Positions 50,698 to 59,585 of a stretch of 64,000 nucleotides of DNA are shown here, piece after piece. Position numbers and translations under genes: made by a program. The first letter of the stretch is position 1. The number at the start of each line of letters is the position of its first letter. Source of the stretch: Histidinibacterium lentulum (GTDB lineage: Bacteria; Pseudomonadota; Alphaproteobacteria; Rhodobacterales; Rhodobacteraceae); the NCBI RefSeq assembly GCF_003789055.1, contig NZ_ML119091.1, forward strand, positions 1-64,000, written 5' to 3'. The notes under the pieces are model-generated. The model saw only the letters and a program-made list of their open reading frames with translations, ran no database searches and was not told the DNA's origin.

Positions 50698-53532
50698 TCA
50701 GTGCGCGGCGGCCCAGTTCGGGCCGCGGCCCGCGTCCACCACGAGGGGCACGGTGAAGGCGACGGCGGGCAGGGCCGCGCCCTCCATCACCTCGCGGGCG
50801 CGGGCGATGAGGGTGTCTGCGGCGTCCTCGTCCACTTCGAAGAGGAGTTCGTCATGGACCTGGAGCAGCATGGTGGCGGGCAGGTCCGCGATGGCGGCGG
50901 GCATGCGGATCATGGCCCGCCGGATCACGTCGGCCGCGGTGCCCTGGATCGGCGCGTTGATCGCGGCGCGGCGGGCGAAGCCGGCGGAGGGGCCTTTCGC
51001 GGCGATCTCGGGGGTGTGGATGCGGCGGCCGAAGAGGGTCTCGACATAGAGGCGATCCTTCGCGAAGCGGATCGTGTCGTCCATGTAGGCGCGGATGCCG
51101 GGGAAGCGCTCGAAATAGCGGTCGATGAAGCCCTGGGCCTCGTCGCGGGGGATGCGCAGGTTGCGGGCGAGGCCGAAGCCCGAGATGCCGTAGATCACGC
51201 CGAAGTTGATCGCCTTGGCCTGGCGGCGGATGTCGGGGGTCATCTCGGCCAGCGGCACGCCGAACATTTCCGAGGCGGTGGCGGCGTGGATGTCCTGGCC
51301 CTCGCGGAAGGCCTGTTTCAGGGCGTCGATGCCGGCGACATGGGCGAGGATGCGGAGTTCGATCTGGGAATAGTCGAGGCTGACGAGGGTGCGGCCCGGG
51401 GGCGCGACGAAGGCCTCGCGGATGCGGCGGCCCTCCTCGGTGCGGACCGGGATGTTCTGGAGGTTCGGATCGGTCGAGGCGAGGCGGCCCGTGTTGGCGC
51501 CGGCCTGGGAGTAGCTCGTGTGCACCCGGCCCGTCTCGGGATTGATGTGTTCCTGCAGCGCGTCGGTATAGGTCGATTTCAGCTTCGAGACCTGGCGCCA
51601 GTCGAGGATGCGGCGGGGCAGGTCGTGGAGCGTGGCGAGATCCTCGAGCACGTCGGCGCCGGTGCCGTAGGCGCCGGTCTTGCCTTTCTTCGGGGCCTTG
51701 CCGTCGGGCATCGTGAGGGAGAGCTCGTCGAAGAGGATTTCGCCAAGCTGTTTCGGGGAGCCCACGTTGAAGGGGCGGCCGGCGAGAGCGTGGATCTCCT
51801 CCTCGAGGGCGGCCATCTTCTGGGCGAAGGCGCCGGACATGCGGCTGAGCGTATTGCGGTCGACCTCGATCCCCGCGCGCTCCATCTGCGCCAGCACGGG
51901 GACGAGGGGGCGCTCCAGCGTCTCGTAGACGGTGGCGAGGCGTTTCCAGGGCAGTTGCGGCTTGAAGGTCTGCCAGAGGCGGAGGGTCACCTCGGCATCC
52001 TCGGCGGCGTAGGTGGTGGCGGCCTCGATCGGCACCCGGTCGAAGGTGATCTGGCTCTTGCCCGAGCCGATCAGCGACTTGATGGGGGTGCAGGCATGGC
52101 CGAGGTAATGCTCGGCCAGGGTATCCATGCCGTGCCCGTGGAGCCCCGAGTTGAGCGCGTAGGACAGGAGCATCGTGTCGTCGATGGGGGCGACGTCGAG
52201 GCCGTAGCGGAACAGGACCTTGAGGTCGTATTTCAGGTTCTGGCCGATCTTGAGGATCGTGGGGTCTGCCAGCACGGGCTTCAGCAGCGCCAGCGCCGCG
52301 TCGAGGGGCATCTGGCCGGGGAGGAGCGCGTCACCCCCGAAGAGATCGCCCGAGCCCTCGCCGCGGTGGGCGAGCGGGATGTAGGCGGCCTCTCCCGGCG
52401 CGGTGGCCAGCGAGATGCCGACGAGCTCGCAGGTCATCTCGTTGAGTCCGGTCGTCTCGGTGTCGATGGCGACGAGGCCGGACTCGCGGATGCGCTCGAT
52501 CCAGCGGGAGAGCGTGGCGGCGTCGGTGATGCATTCGTAGAGCGCCGTGTCGATGGCCGGGACCTCCGGCACCTCGGTGCCTGCGCCCGCGCTCGCGCCG
52601 GGGCTGGCGGCGGCGGGGGCGGTTTCCGTGACCAGCGGCGGCTCCACCCCCAGCCGTTCGGCGATGCGGCGGGTGATGGTGCGGAATTCCATCTCGGCGA
52701 GAAAACCGAGCAGCGTGTCGGGATCGGGGTCGCGGACCTCGAGGTCGTCGAGGGTGAACTCGAGGGGGACCCGGTCGTCGAGCGTGACGAGGCGTTTGGA
52801 CAGCTCGATCTGCGCGCGGTGCCCGATGAGGGTCTCGCGGCGTTTGGGCTGCCTTATCTCGGCGGCGCGGTCGAGAAGCTCCTCGAGGCTGCCGTATTCG
52901 TTGATGAGGAGCGCGGCGGTCTTGATGCCGATGCCGGGCGCGCCGGGGACGTTGTCGACGCTGTCGCCTGCGAGGGCCTGCACGTCCACGACCCGGGAGG
53001 GGTAGACGCCGAACTTCTCGAACACGCCCTCCGCGTCGATGATGCGGTTGTTCTTCATCGCGTCGAGCATCACCACGCCGTCGCCGACGAGCTGCATCAG
53101 GTCCTTGTCGGAGGAGATGATGGTGACGCGGCCGCCGGCCTCGCGGGCCTGGCGGGCGAGGGTCGCGATCATGTCGTCGGCCTCGTAGTTCTCCATCTCC
53201 TTGCAGGCGATGTTGAAGGCCTCGGTCGCGCGGCGGGTCAGGGGGATCTGCGGGCGCAGGTCCTCGGGCATCTCGTCGCGGTTGGCCTTGTAGAGATCGT
53301 AGAGGTCGTTGCGGAAGGTGTGGCTGCCCTTGTCGAAGATCACCGCCACATGGGTGCAGTCGCCGCCGTCGTTCCCCTCGACGTAGCGCTGGAGCATGTT
53401 GCAGAAGCCCGAGACAGCGCCCACGGGGAGGCCGTCGGACTTGCGCGTGAGCGGCGGGAGCGCGTGGTAGGCGCGGAAGATGAAGGCCGATCCGTCGATC
53501 AGGTGAAGGTGACAGCCCTTGCCGAATGCCAT
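50698..53532 (-). CDS. polA: DNA polymerase I
   Basis: 944 residues with all three domains. The 5'-3' exonuclease (1-290) has LIDGSAFIFRAYHA, YEADDMIATLA and ISSDKDLMQLV. The proofreading 3'-5' exonuclease keeps DTETTGL and the YAAEDA ending, so proofreading looks intact. The polymerase has DYSQIELR (motif A), RRQAKAINFGVIYG (motif B) and QVHDE (motif C). It fills repair gaps and removes primers. A Pro/Ala-rich linker separates domains near 305-325. Single gene; an element precedes the MaoC gene downstream. Confidence 0.96.
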   Translation of the reverse strand: MAFGKGCHLHLIDGSAFIFRAYHALPPLTRKSDGLPVGAVSGFCNMLQRYVEGNDGGDCTHVAVIFDKGSHTFRNDLYDLYKANRDEMPEDLRPQIPLTRRATEAFNIACKEMENYEADDMIATLARQAREAGGRVTIISSDKDLMQLVGDGVVMLDAMKNNRIIDAEGVFEKFGVYPSRVVDVQALAGDSVDNVPGAPGIGIKTAALLINEYGSLEELLDRAAEIRQPKRRETLIGHRAQIELSKRLVTLDDRVPLEFTLDDLEVRDPDPDTLLGFLAEMEFRTITRRIAERLGVEPPLVTETAPAAASPGASAGAGTEVPEVPAIDTALYECITDAATLSRWIERIRESGLVAIDTETTGLNEMTCELVGISLATAPGEAAYIPLAHRGEGSGDLFGGDALLPGQMPLDAALALLKPVLADPTILKIGQNLKYDLKVLFRYGLDVAPIDDTMLLSYALNSGLHGHGMDTLAEHYLGHACTPIKSLIGSGKSQITFDRVPIEAATTYAAEDAEVTLRLWQTFKPQLPWKRLATVYETLERPLVPVLAQMERAGIEVDRNTLSRMSGAFAQKMAALEEEIHALAGRPFNVGSPKQLGEILFDELSLTMPDGKAPKKGKTGAYGTGADVLEDLATLHDLPRRILDWRQVSKLKSTYTDALQEHINPETGRVHTSYSQAGANTGRLASTDPNLQNIPVRTEEGRRIREAFVAPPGRTLVSLDYSQIELRILAHVAGIDALKQAFREGQDIHAATASEMFGVPLAEMTPDIRRQAKAINFGVIYGISGFGLARNLRIPRDEAQGFIDRYFERFPGIRAYMDDTIRFAKDRLYVETLFGRRIHTPEIAAKGPSAGFARRAAINAPIQGTAADVIRRAMIRMPAAIADLPATMLLQVHDELLFEVDEDAADTLIARAREVMEGAALPAVAFTVPLVVDAGRGPNWAAAH

Positions 53533-53616
53533 GCCGGCCTCCTCGCTCTGGTCCCGCGCGGTTCTGGCACGGATCGCGGGGGCGGGCCAGTGGCGGAGGG
53601 GCGCGGAGCGTGGCGG

Positions 53617-54231
53617 CTATCGTCCGAGGGAGAAGAAACCGGCGGCGGACGGCGGTCCCGCGAGGTCGTACTGCAGGATCACCCAGTCCGGTTCGATCGC
53701 GAAGACCCGCCAGTAGACCGCCGCGGTGCGGCCTTCGGCGGTGACGGATCCCCGCTCGGCCCACCGGGGCAGGTCGTCGATGCGGCATCCCAGCACGATC
53801 TCGAGTTGCTCGGCGGAAACGGGGGCGCGGGGCCCCGTTGGCCAGAGCAGCTCTTCCCGCGGGGCGTCTGTCTGCTGAAGGCCGATGCGGCGCCCGTCGA
53901 TCTCGAGGGTGAGGTCGCCGGCGGTGGCCTGCAGGCGCACGCCCTGCCCGCCGGCGGAGGACGGCACGCCGCTGACGACGGCGTGGCCCTCGTCGATGCG
54001 CCAGTCTCCCTGGAGGTCGAGCGAGCTGATCGTATCGGGGCCGTCGCATCCGGTGAAGGTCGTGCCCTGGGCGGCGGACGGAACCGCGGGGAGCGCGAGG
54101 AGTGCCGCCGTGCCGGTCGCCCGAAGCATGCGGCGCGCCCGGCGTCGGAGGACACCCGGGCGGGCGGCCGGGCCGCGGCGGGACCGGGGCGCGGGATCGA
54201 CGGCGGCGGACGGGGGCTGTGACCTGTGCAT
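53617..54231 (-). CDS. Hypothetical secreted protein
   Basis: 204 residues, not recognised. From ATG 54231 (AAGGA 8 bases upstream) the first 55 residues are a basic, proline-rich stretch ending in RRRARRML and a hydrophobic core with an ALPAVPSAAQG cleavage site, i.e. a signal peptide with a long n-region; ATG 54129 would give a normal one but lacks a ribosome site. The rest is a beta-rich domain with GCDGPDTISSLDLQGDWRIDEGH and a Cys pair (C62, C149 by this start). Likely periplasmic. Divergent from the next gene. Confidence 0.6.
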   Translation of the reverse strand: MHRSQPPSAAVDPAPRSRRGPAARPGVLRRRARRMLRATGTAALLALPAVPSAAQGTTFTGCDGPDTISSLDLQGDWRIDEGHAVVSGVPSSAGGQGVRLQATAGDLTLEIDGRRIGLQQTDAPREELLWPTGPRAPVSAEQLEIVLGCRIDDLPRWAERGSVTAEGRTAAVYWRVFAIEPDWVILQYDLAGPPSAAGFFSLGR

Positions 54232-54477
54232 CGTGGCGGTCCTTCACGGCTGTGGACGGGTCGCTGGGCGGGGTCAGTCTGGACCCGGCGCGACGTCGAG
54301 TCAAACGAGGCGCCGGCGGCGGGCTGGCGGGGGAGCAACCGTCCCTCGTCCGCGCGGGGACCGTTTCAGCTCGGAACGGCGGGGACGCGGGGGAGCGTCT
54401 GGGTGGCCATCGCGATCTGGTCCCGGATGGGAAGGTCGTGTCATGACGGCGCGCGAGGCGCCGGAGGGGAGACCGCG

Positions 54478-55098
54478 ATGAGCCTGCGGAACCGGGTCGA
54501 TCCCTTCGGGGAGTTCCATGCCGTCCCGGCGCGGGGCGGGCTGATGGGAAACCGGGGGGTCCTCCACGACGGGGAGAAGACCGTGCGGAAGACCCATGCG
54601 CACCGGAACTGGGTGGCCTGTGCGCTGGACTACCGGGGACGCCGGCGCGAGATCATGGCGCCGGGGCGGTACACGGAGCTGTTCTTTCTCGACGAGGCCA
54701 CGGCGCTGGCGGCGGGGCACCGGCCTTGCGGGGAGTGCCGCCGCGAGCGGTACCGGGTGTTCGTGGCCTGCTGGGAAGCGGTGTATGGCGGCGCGGCGGA
54801 GGGGCTGTCGATGCCGCGGACCATCGACGGCGTGCTGCATCGCGCGCGGATCACGCGGGCGCGGGAGCAGGTGGTCCATGCGGCGGAGGCGGAGGGGCTG
54901 CCGGACGGGACGATGGTGGCGGTGGGGGCGGAGGCCCTCCTGCTGTGGCGTGGGCGGGCGCTGCGCTGGAGCTTCGGCGGATACGGGGACGGGCGGGCCG
55001 TGCCGCGGGGGAGGGTGACGGTGCTGACGCCCGCGCCGGTGGTGGCCGTGCTTCGCGCCGGCTACCGGCCGGAGGTCCATGGAAGCGCGGTGGGATGA
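54478..55098 (+). CDS. Conserved hypothetical with Ada-like RPC..C motif
   Basis: 206 residues from ATG 54478 with a strong GGAGGGGAG region upstream. I recognise the layout (FGEFHAVPARGGLMGNRGVLHD, then PGRYTELFFLDEATALAAGHRPCGECRRERY) from uncharacterised proteobacterial proteins. AGHRPCGECRRE resembles half of the Ada methylphosphotriester zinc site (FRPC..C), but the second Cys pair is not evident. Function unknown; a DNA- or nucleotide-linked role is only suggested. Confidence 0.7.
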   Translation: MSLRNRVDPFGEFHAVPARGGLMGNRGVLHDGEKTVRKTHAHRNWVACALDYRGRRREIMAPGRYTELFFLDEATALAAGHRPCGECRRERYRVFVACWEAVYGGAAEGLSMPRTIDGVLHRARITRAREQVVHAAEAEGLPDGTMVAVGAEALLLWRGRALRWSFGGYGDGRAVPRGRVTVLTPAPVVAVLRAGYRPEVHGSAVG

Positions 55099-55155
55099 CC
55101 GGAGAGGCCCGGAGCACGGCGGGAAGGCGGTCCCGGGGCGATTGCGGTCGGGACC

Positions 55156-55174
55156 GGCCGCCGGCGCGGCGGCC
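55156..55174. terminator. Inverted repeat between convergent genes
   Basis: GGCCGCCGGCGCGGCGGCC is a 7-bp perfect stem with a GGCGC loop in the 204-base gap between the convergent hypothetical and zf-CHCC genes. A terminator is plausible from position; no T tract. Confidence 0.4.
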
Positions 55175-55302
55175 GTGCGGTCGACGCACGAACGCGCGTG
55201 TCCGCGGGGGGATGCGCCTGACGGTCGGGGCGGCTGGCGCGCGCCCCGCGTGGACTTGTCGCGGCCGGGGATCGGGGAGCGCGGCGCGCCGGCCCCGGGG
55301 GC

Positions 55303-55527
55303 TCAGCCCCTGGCGGTCACGCTCTCGTGGACGAAGCGCTTGTCGCAATAGCCGCAGTCGATCCAGCCCCATTCACGGGGGATCGATATCCAGACGCGGG
55401 GATGGCCGAGGGCGCCTTCGCCGCCGTCGCAGTGGACGCGCCAGGCGGTCACCACCTGTTCCTCGGGGGCGGGGAAGAGGCGGCTCACGTCCTCGTAGGG
55501 CATCTCTGGCGTCTTGGCTTCTGACAT
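55303..55527 (-). CDS. zf-CHCC zinc-finger protein (NDUFS6-like)
   Basis: 74 residues. The C-x..-H-x..-C-x2-C zinc site is [15 protein letters not shown]...[11 protein letters not shown] (about 33-63), the signature of the alphaproteobacterial homologue of the complex I subunit NDUFS6/NUMM. In mitochondria it binds zinc and helps iron-sulfur assembly in complex I; a similar role here is inferred. Monocistronic, divergent from the ABC gene across 96 bases. Confidence 0.88.
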   Translation of the reverse strand: MSEAKTPEMPYEDVSRLFPAPEEQVVTAWRVHCDGGEGALGHPRVWISIPREWGWIDCGYCDKRFVHESVTARG

Positions 55528-55623
55528 CTCGGTCGATCCCCTGCGGTTGCCGCCTGATGGCATCGGGCTTACACCCCGCGCGGACGCTGTCAAGGCGCGG
55601 CACAGGCAGGAAGGGCGGGCGAC

Positions 55624-56553
55624 ATGGCCGGCAATGCGATCGAGATCGAGGGGCTGAGAAAGACCTACCGGGCGTCGGGACGCTCCCCGGGCAAGGAGGC
55701 GCTGAAGGGCGTGGACCTGACCATCCGGGAGGGGTCGATCTTCGGCCTGCTGGGACCGAACGGAGCGGGGAAATCGACGCTCATCAACATCCTTGCGGGC
55801 CTGGTGGTGAAGACCGCCGGCAAGGTGACGATCTGGGGCTTCGACCAGGACCGCAACCCGCGCCAGAGCCGGGCCGCCATCGGGGTGATGCCGCAGGAAC
55901 TGAACCTCGATCCGTTCTTTCCGCCCCGCGCGGCGCTGGAGACCCAGGCCGGGCTTTACGGCGTGCCGAAGGCGCAGCGGCGCACGGACGAGATCCTCGA
56001 ACTGATCGGCCTGACGGACAAGGCGGAGTCCTATGCGCGCTCGCTGTCGGGGGGGATGCGGCGGCGGCTGCTGCTGGGCAAGGCACTGGTGCACAGCCCG
56101 CAGATCCTGGTGCTGGATGAGCCCACGGCGGGGGTGGATATCGAGCTCAGGACGATGCTCTGGCAGAACGTGCGGCGGCTCAACGCGCGGGGAATGACGA
56201 TCATCCTGACGACGCACTACCTCGAGGAGGCGGAGGAGATGTGCGACGAAATCGCCATCATCAACCACGGTCAGGTGGTGGCGCAGGACACCACGGCGAA
56301 CCTCCTGTCGAGGCTCGACGCCAAGACACTGGTGATCGAGCCGATGGAGGCGACGCACCCGCCGCCGGTGCCCGAAGGGGTGATCGTGGAGACCCGGGCG
56401 GGGGGCGTCCTGGCCTTCACCTACCGCACCTCGGTGCATTCGGCGGAGGATATCCTCGAGGCGGTGCGCAGGGCCGGAATGCACATCCGCGACGTGAAGA
56501 CCGAGCAGGCGGATCTGGAGGACGTGTTTCTGGACCTCACGCGGGCCGGGTGA
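55624..56553 (+). CDS. ABC-2-type exporter ATP-binding protein, YadG-like
   Basis: 309 residues: Walker [10 protein letters not shown] (44-52), Q-loop VMPQE, signature LSGGMRRR, Walker B ILVLDEP, and a C-terminal extension (from about 235) typical of ABC-2 exporter ATPases. These normally pair with an ABC-2 permease (YadH), which is not encoded next to it: the following gene is on the other strand and begins at the next base. The partner must lie elsewhere. Substrate unknown. Confidence 0.9.
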   Translation: MAGNAIEIEGLRKTYRASGRSPGKEALKGVDLTIREGSIFGLLGPNGAGKSTLINILAGLVVKTAGKVTIWGFDQDRNPRQSRAAIGVMPQELNLDPFFPPRAALETQAGLYGVPKAQRRTDEILELIGLTDKAESYARSLSGGMRRRLLLGKALVHSPQILVLDEPTAGVDIELRTMLWQNVRRLNARGMTIILTTHYLEEAEEMCDEIAIINHGQVVAQDTTANLLSRLDAKTLVIEPMEATHPPPVPEGVIVETRAGGVLAFTYRTSVHSAEDILEAVRRAGMHIRDVKTEQADLEDVFLDLTRAG

Positions 56554-57300
56554 TCAGCCCCGGGCGATGAAGGGCGAATGGGACGGCGCGCCGGGACTGA
56601 GGCGGCCCTCGTCGTCGAAATCGGCATCGGCGTTGAAGGGGAGCGCCGGCCGGTCGGCACAGAGGGTGGCGATGTCGTCGGGGCCGTCGAGAAGCGGTTT
56701 CAGGCGGGTTTCGAGAGCGGTCTTGCGCTCGGCGCGGTGATAGCCGTGAACGCCGTGGACGATCTGGGGTGCCAGCACCGTCAGCCCGCAGTAGCGGAAG
56801 GTCGCGGCCAGCGGCCAGAGCAGCAGGCGGGTGTCGCCCTCGCGGCCGTCGGGGCCGCTTTCGGCGGCGCTCGAGCCGGTGGTGACGCGGAAGAGGACGC
56901 GTTTTCCCCGCAGGTGACCGGTGTCGAAGCGGTGCTTCGTGTCGTGCAGATGGCCATGGGGCAGGCAGCGCTCGGTCCAGCCCTTGAGGATGGCGGGGGG
57001 CGCGAACCACCAGAGCGGGAAGTGCAGGACGATGAGGTCCGCGGCGCGGATCTTTCCGGTTTCGGCGGCGACGTCCGGGGGGAGCGGATCGGCGCCCGCC
57101 TGGGCCTTGAGCGCGTCGAAGGGTTCGGGCGGCGCGGCGTAATGCCGGGGGTGCTCCACCGGGTCGAAGCCCTGGGCGCAGAGGTCGGAGGTCAGGACCG
57201 TATGGCCGGCGGCCTCGGCGTGCCGGGCGGTGGCGCGCGCCCACTGGGCCGTGAAGGACTGCGGTTCGGGATGGGCGGTGACGACGAGGAGAGTGGCCAT
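56554..57300 (-). CDS. NAD(P)H dehydrogenase (quinone), flavodoxin-2 family
   Basis: 248 residues with a flavodoxin-like fold: LLVVTAHPEPQSFTAQWARA (FMN phosphate loop), FPLWWFAPPAILKGWTERCLPHGHL and TTGSSAAESGPDG. KefF/NQO1/MdaB-like; a two-electron quinone reductase guarding against redox stress. The start ATG is at 57300; the long upstream extension is not supported. Its stop abuts the stop of the ABC gene (TGATCA). Confidence 0.88.
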   Translation of the reverse strand: MATLLVVTAHPEPQSFTAQWARATARHAEAAGHTVLTSDLCAQGFDPVEHPRHYAAPPEPFDALKAQAGADPLPPDVAAETGKIRAADLIVLHFPLWWFAPPAILKGWTERCLPHGHLHDTKHRFDTGHLRGKRVLFRVTTGSSAAESGPDGREGDTRLLLWPLAATFRYCGLTVLAPQIVHGVHGYHRAERKTALETRLKPLLDGPDDIATLCADRPALPFNADADFDDEGRLSPGAPSHSPFIARG

Positions 57301-57475
57301 GGGGCGTGTGTGCCCGATGGAGGGGGTGGGGGGAAGGGGGGGAGGGAGGGGTCGTTTGTGCCGTTCACACATTATGGCCGCTTTGAGCCCAAGATTGACC
57401 GATGCTGTTAAGTGCGCGAACGTTCGTTTGCGGGAGCGCGGTAAAGATAAACTGCTTGAAAGCGGAGGTTTCGCA

Positions 57476-58693
57476 TTGAGCGGATTTTCATGGGAGCGAG
57501 GGCCGTTTACCCGGTGTGCCAATTGTTTGCAGCCGACAATGGGCATCCTCTCTGCCGGTGGGGAATTATTGACCAAACGCTGCGCCAACTGTCGAGCGAC
57601 GGTACAAATCCCGCTGCCCAAACTAAACAAGAAGGCGATCTATCTGGACCAGTTCATGTTTAGTATGATCTACGCGATCCAGAATGGCGGAAATCTGCCA
57701 AAGGGCCACGAAAGTTTTGCAAAAGAGGTCTACGCACTGCTGAGGCGGTGTGTTGTCCTGCAGCAAGTGTTCTTGCCGCACTCCGATATCCATCACGATG
57801 AAACAACGGTATTCCACAGCCCCATTGACTTGCGGGGTTTGTATGAGTTTTTCGGTGGCGACGTCTCGCTAATGGACTCCCGCGATGTTGAGCTCTTGCA
57901 GGACATTCAATTCGCAAAGGCCTACTTCGATTCGGCAGAGCCTGCGGTTTCCTTTGATTTGGAACAGATTTCGGATATTGAAAGGAACGAATGGCTGTCA
58001 GATATGTTCATCGACGTGCGGGCCGACTATAGTCAATTTGCGGATCACATTCGAGCCGTAAGGGGAGAAGTGCATGGCGCAATGAGACAGATCGCGGACA
58101 GTTGGCTCGAGAAGAAGGCAACGTTTGCGAATGTTCTCGAAAGCGAGTTCTCGGCAATAGGGCCAGAAAAGAAGCGGGCCTTTGCCAAGTGGTTTCAGGA
58201 CGTTTTGAATCCTGAATCAAAGGATCCAATGTTGCTTCTTGAGGCTTCAAACAGGCCAATTTATCGCGAATACAGAGAGCTTTGTCGCCTACTTGAGGAG
58301 CGTGGAGTTGATGAAGGTCAGCATCCGATTAAGATTGTAGAATTCTGGCATTCGGATCAACAAAGAGAAATACCGCACCAAAAGATTTCAGCTTACCTGT
58401 TTGCCGCTGTAGCGAGGCGAGTTGCCATGGGCGAGAAGAGAATAGTAGATCGTGGCCTTGTGAACGATGTGAGGACAATTTCGGTGTATGCGCCATATAT
58501 GGACGCACTCTTCATCGACAAACGCTGCGCTGTATTGTTGAAGGAAGAACCACTTGCGACTGCCTTGGAGTACAAGGCCAGGATTTTTTCTCTCAGCGAC
58601 CCAGATGAGTTCTTGGGATATCTGCGAGAGATAGAAGGCAATACACCTGATGAAGTTCGCGAGTATGCGGAAATGATTTACGGTGTTGAATGA
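57476..58693 (+). CDS. Zn-ribbon/PIN-like hypothetical protein, low-GC orphan
   Basis: 405 residues if started at TTG 57476, which has GGAGG at a 7-base spacing; ATG 57374 would add 34 residues without a ribosome site. N-terminal Cys4 ribbon (C14, C17, C36, C39: RCANC...RCANC), then KKAIYLDQFMFS (52-63), where the acidic YLDQ strand resembles the first active-site strand of PIN-like nucleases. Helical remainder with further conserved-looking acids (DIHHDETTVFHSP). No known name. Clearly AT-richer than both neighbours and solitary, so probably horizontally acquired. Nuclease or defence function is speculative. Confidence 0.65.
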   Translation: MSGFSWERGPFTRCANCLQPTMGILSAGGELLTKRCANCRATVQIPLPKLNKKAIYLDQFMFSMIYAIQNGGNLPKGHESFAKEVYALLRRCVVLQQVFLPHSDIHHDETTVFHSPIDLRGLYEFFGGDVSLMDSRDVELLQDIQFAKAYFDSAEPAVSFDLEQISDIERNEWLSDMFIDVRADYSQFADHIRAVRGEVHGAMRQIADSWLEKKATFANVLESEFSAIGPEKKRAFAKWFQDVLNPESKDPMLLLEASNRPIYREYRELCRLLEERGVDEGQHPIKIVEFWHSDQQREIPHQKISAYLFAAVARRVAMGEKRIVDRGLVNDVRTISVYAPYMDALFIDKRCAVLLKEEPLATALEYKARIFSLSDPDEFLGYLREIEGNTPDEVREYAEMIYGVE

Positions 58694-58856
58694 GTTCACT
58701 TAAGGCAAAAGCAGAATTTCGCGCAACCTAAACGAACGGCGGAAAGCTCCGCAGTGCCTGCCTTGCTGGCGAACCAGCAACTGCCAGACCCCCGCCCAGG
58801 CCGTAATCCTCCACCAATCCGCCCCGAGCCCGAGCCTCCGCCCCGCGTCCTGACGG

Positions 58857-58882
58857 AAAAGGCCGGGGATCGCTCCCCGGCC
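58857..58882 (-). terminator. Rho-independent terminator of hsp20
   Basis: Read leftward, GGCCGGGGAGCGATCCCCGG and CC form a 9-10-bp stem followed by TTTT, 25 bases past the hsp20 stop. This is the clearest intrinsic terminator in the window. Confidence 0.8.
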
Positions 58883-58907
58883 CGTCAGATGGCGCCTTGG
58901 CGCCGGA

Positions 58908-59381
58908 TCAGTTCACCGTCTGCGCGTCGACGACGTCGGTCTCGGTCGTCTCATCGGCGTTGGTGATGGCGATGCGGCGCGGCTTCAGGGCCTCGGGGAC
59001 CTCGCGCTTGAGGTCGACGTGGAGCATGCCGTCGGCATGGCTCGCGCCGGTGACGCGGACGTGGTCGGCGAGGTGGAAGCGACGCTCGAAGGCGCGGGTG
59101 GCGATGCCGCGGTGCAGGTAGGTGCGGCCGCCCTCGGTGTCCTCGGACTTGCGGCCCGAGATGATCAGCGCGTGCTCGCGCAACTCGACCGAGAGATCGG
59201 CGTCGGAAAAGCCCGCGACGGCGACCGAGATGCGCCAGGCGTCATCGGCGGTCTTCTCGATGTTGTAGGGGGGATAGGTCTGGGTGCCGGGGTCGTTCGT
59301 CAGAACCCGGTCCATCAGGTCGGCGATCTGGTCGAAGCCGACTGTGGCCCGATACAGGGGGGCAAGGTCGAAAGTCCGCAT
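58908..59381 (-). CDS. Small heat-shock protein (Hsp20/IbpA family)
   Basis: 157 residues. Alpha-crystallin domain (about 36-130) with YNIEKTADDAWRISVAVAGFSDADLSVEL, LIISGRK and the IATRAFERRFHLADHVRV segment. ATP-independent holdase chaperone that binds unfolding protein under heat stress. The start ATG 59381 has GGAGG 7 bases upstream; an upstream frame of 16 codons is not supported. Followed by a clear terminator. Heat control (for example sigma-32 or ROSE-type) is likely but no element was identified. Confidence 0.93.
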   Translation of the reverse strand: MRTFDLAPLYRATVGFDQIADLMDRVLTNDPGTQTYPPYNIEKTADDAWRISVAVAGFSDADLSVELREHALIISGRKSEDTEGGRTYLHRGIATRAFERRFHLADHVRVTGASHADGMLHVDLKREVPEALKPRRIAITNADETTETDVVDAQTVN

Positions 59382-59560
59382 GGGGTATCCTCCGTTGAGC
59401 GAAACCTGAGACATCCGCGGGCCCTCCATGGTGGACGGACCCGGGTGCGGAACCCTGTGGTGGCGTTCCGCGAGAGGGATTTGGGAGGGGGCAGCGAGGG
59501 TTTCAAGAGGTGTGGCGCCGGGGGGTGGAGCCCGGCGGCGGGGGGACTTGGCGAGGGCAC

Positions 59561-59585
59561 GGTGGGTTGGAAACCCACCCTGCGG
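59561..59585. repeat. GGTGGGTT hairpin repeat, copy 3
   Basis: GGTGGGTTGGAAACCCACC plus CTGCGG, differing by one base from the copies at 3130 and 3183. It ends one base before the stop codon of the leftward protease gene, so it should fold at that mRNA's 3' end. Confidence 0.7.
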
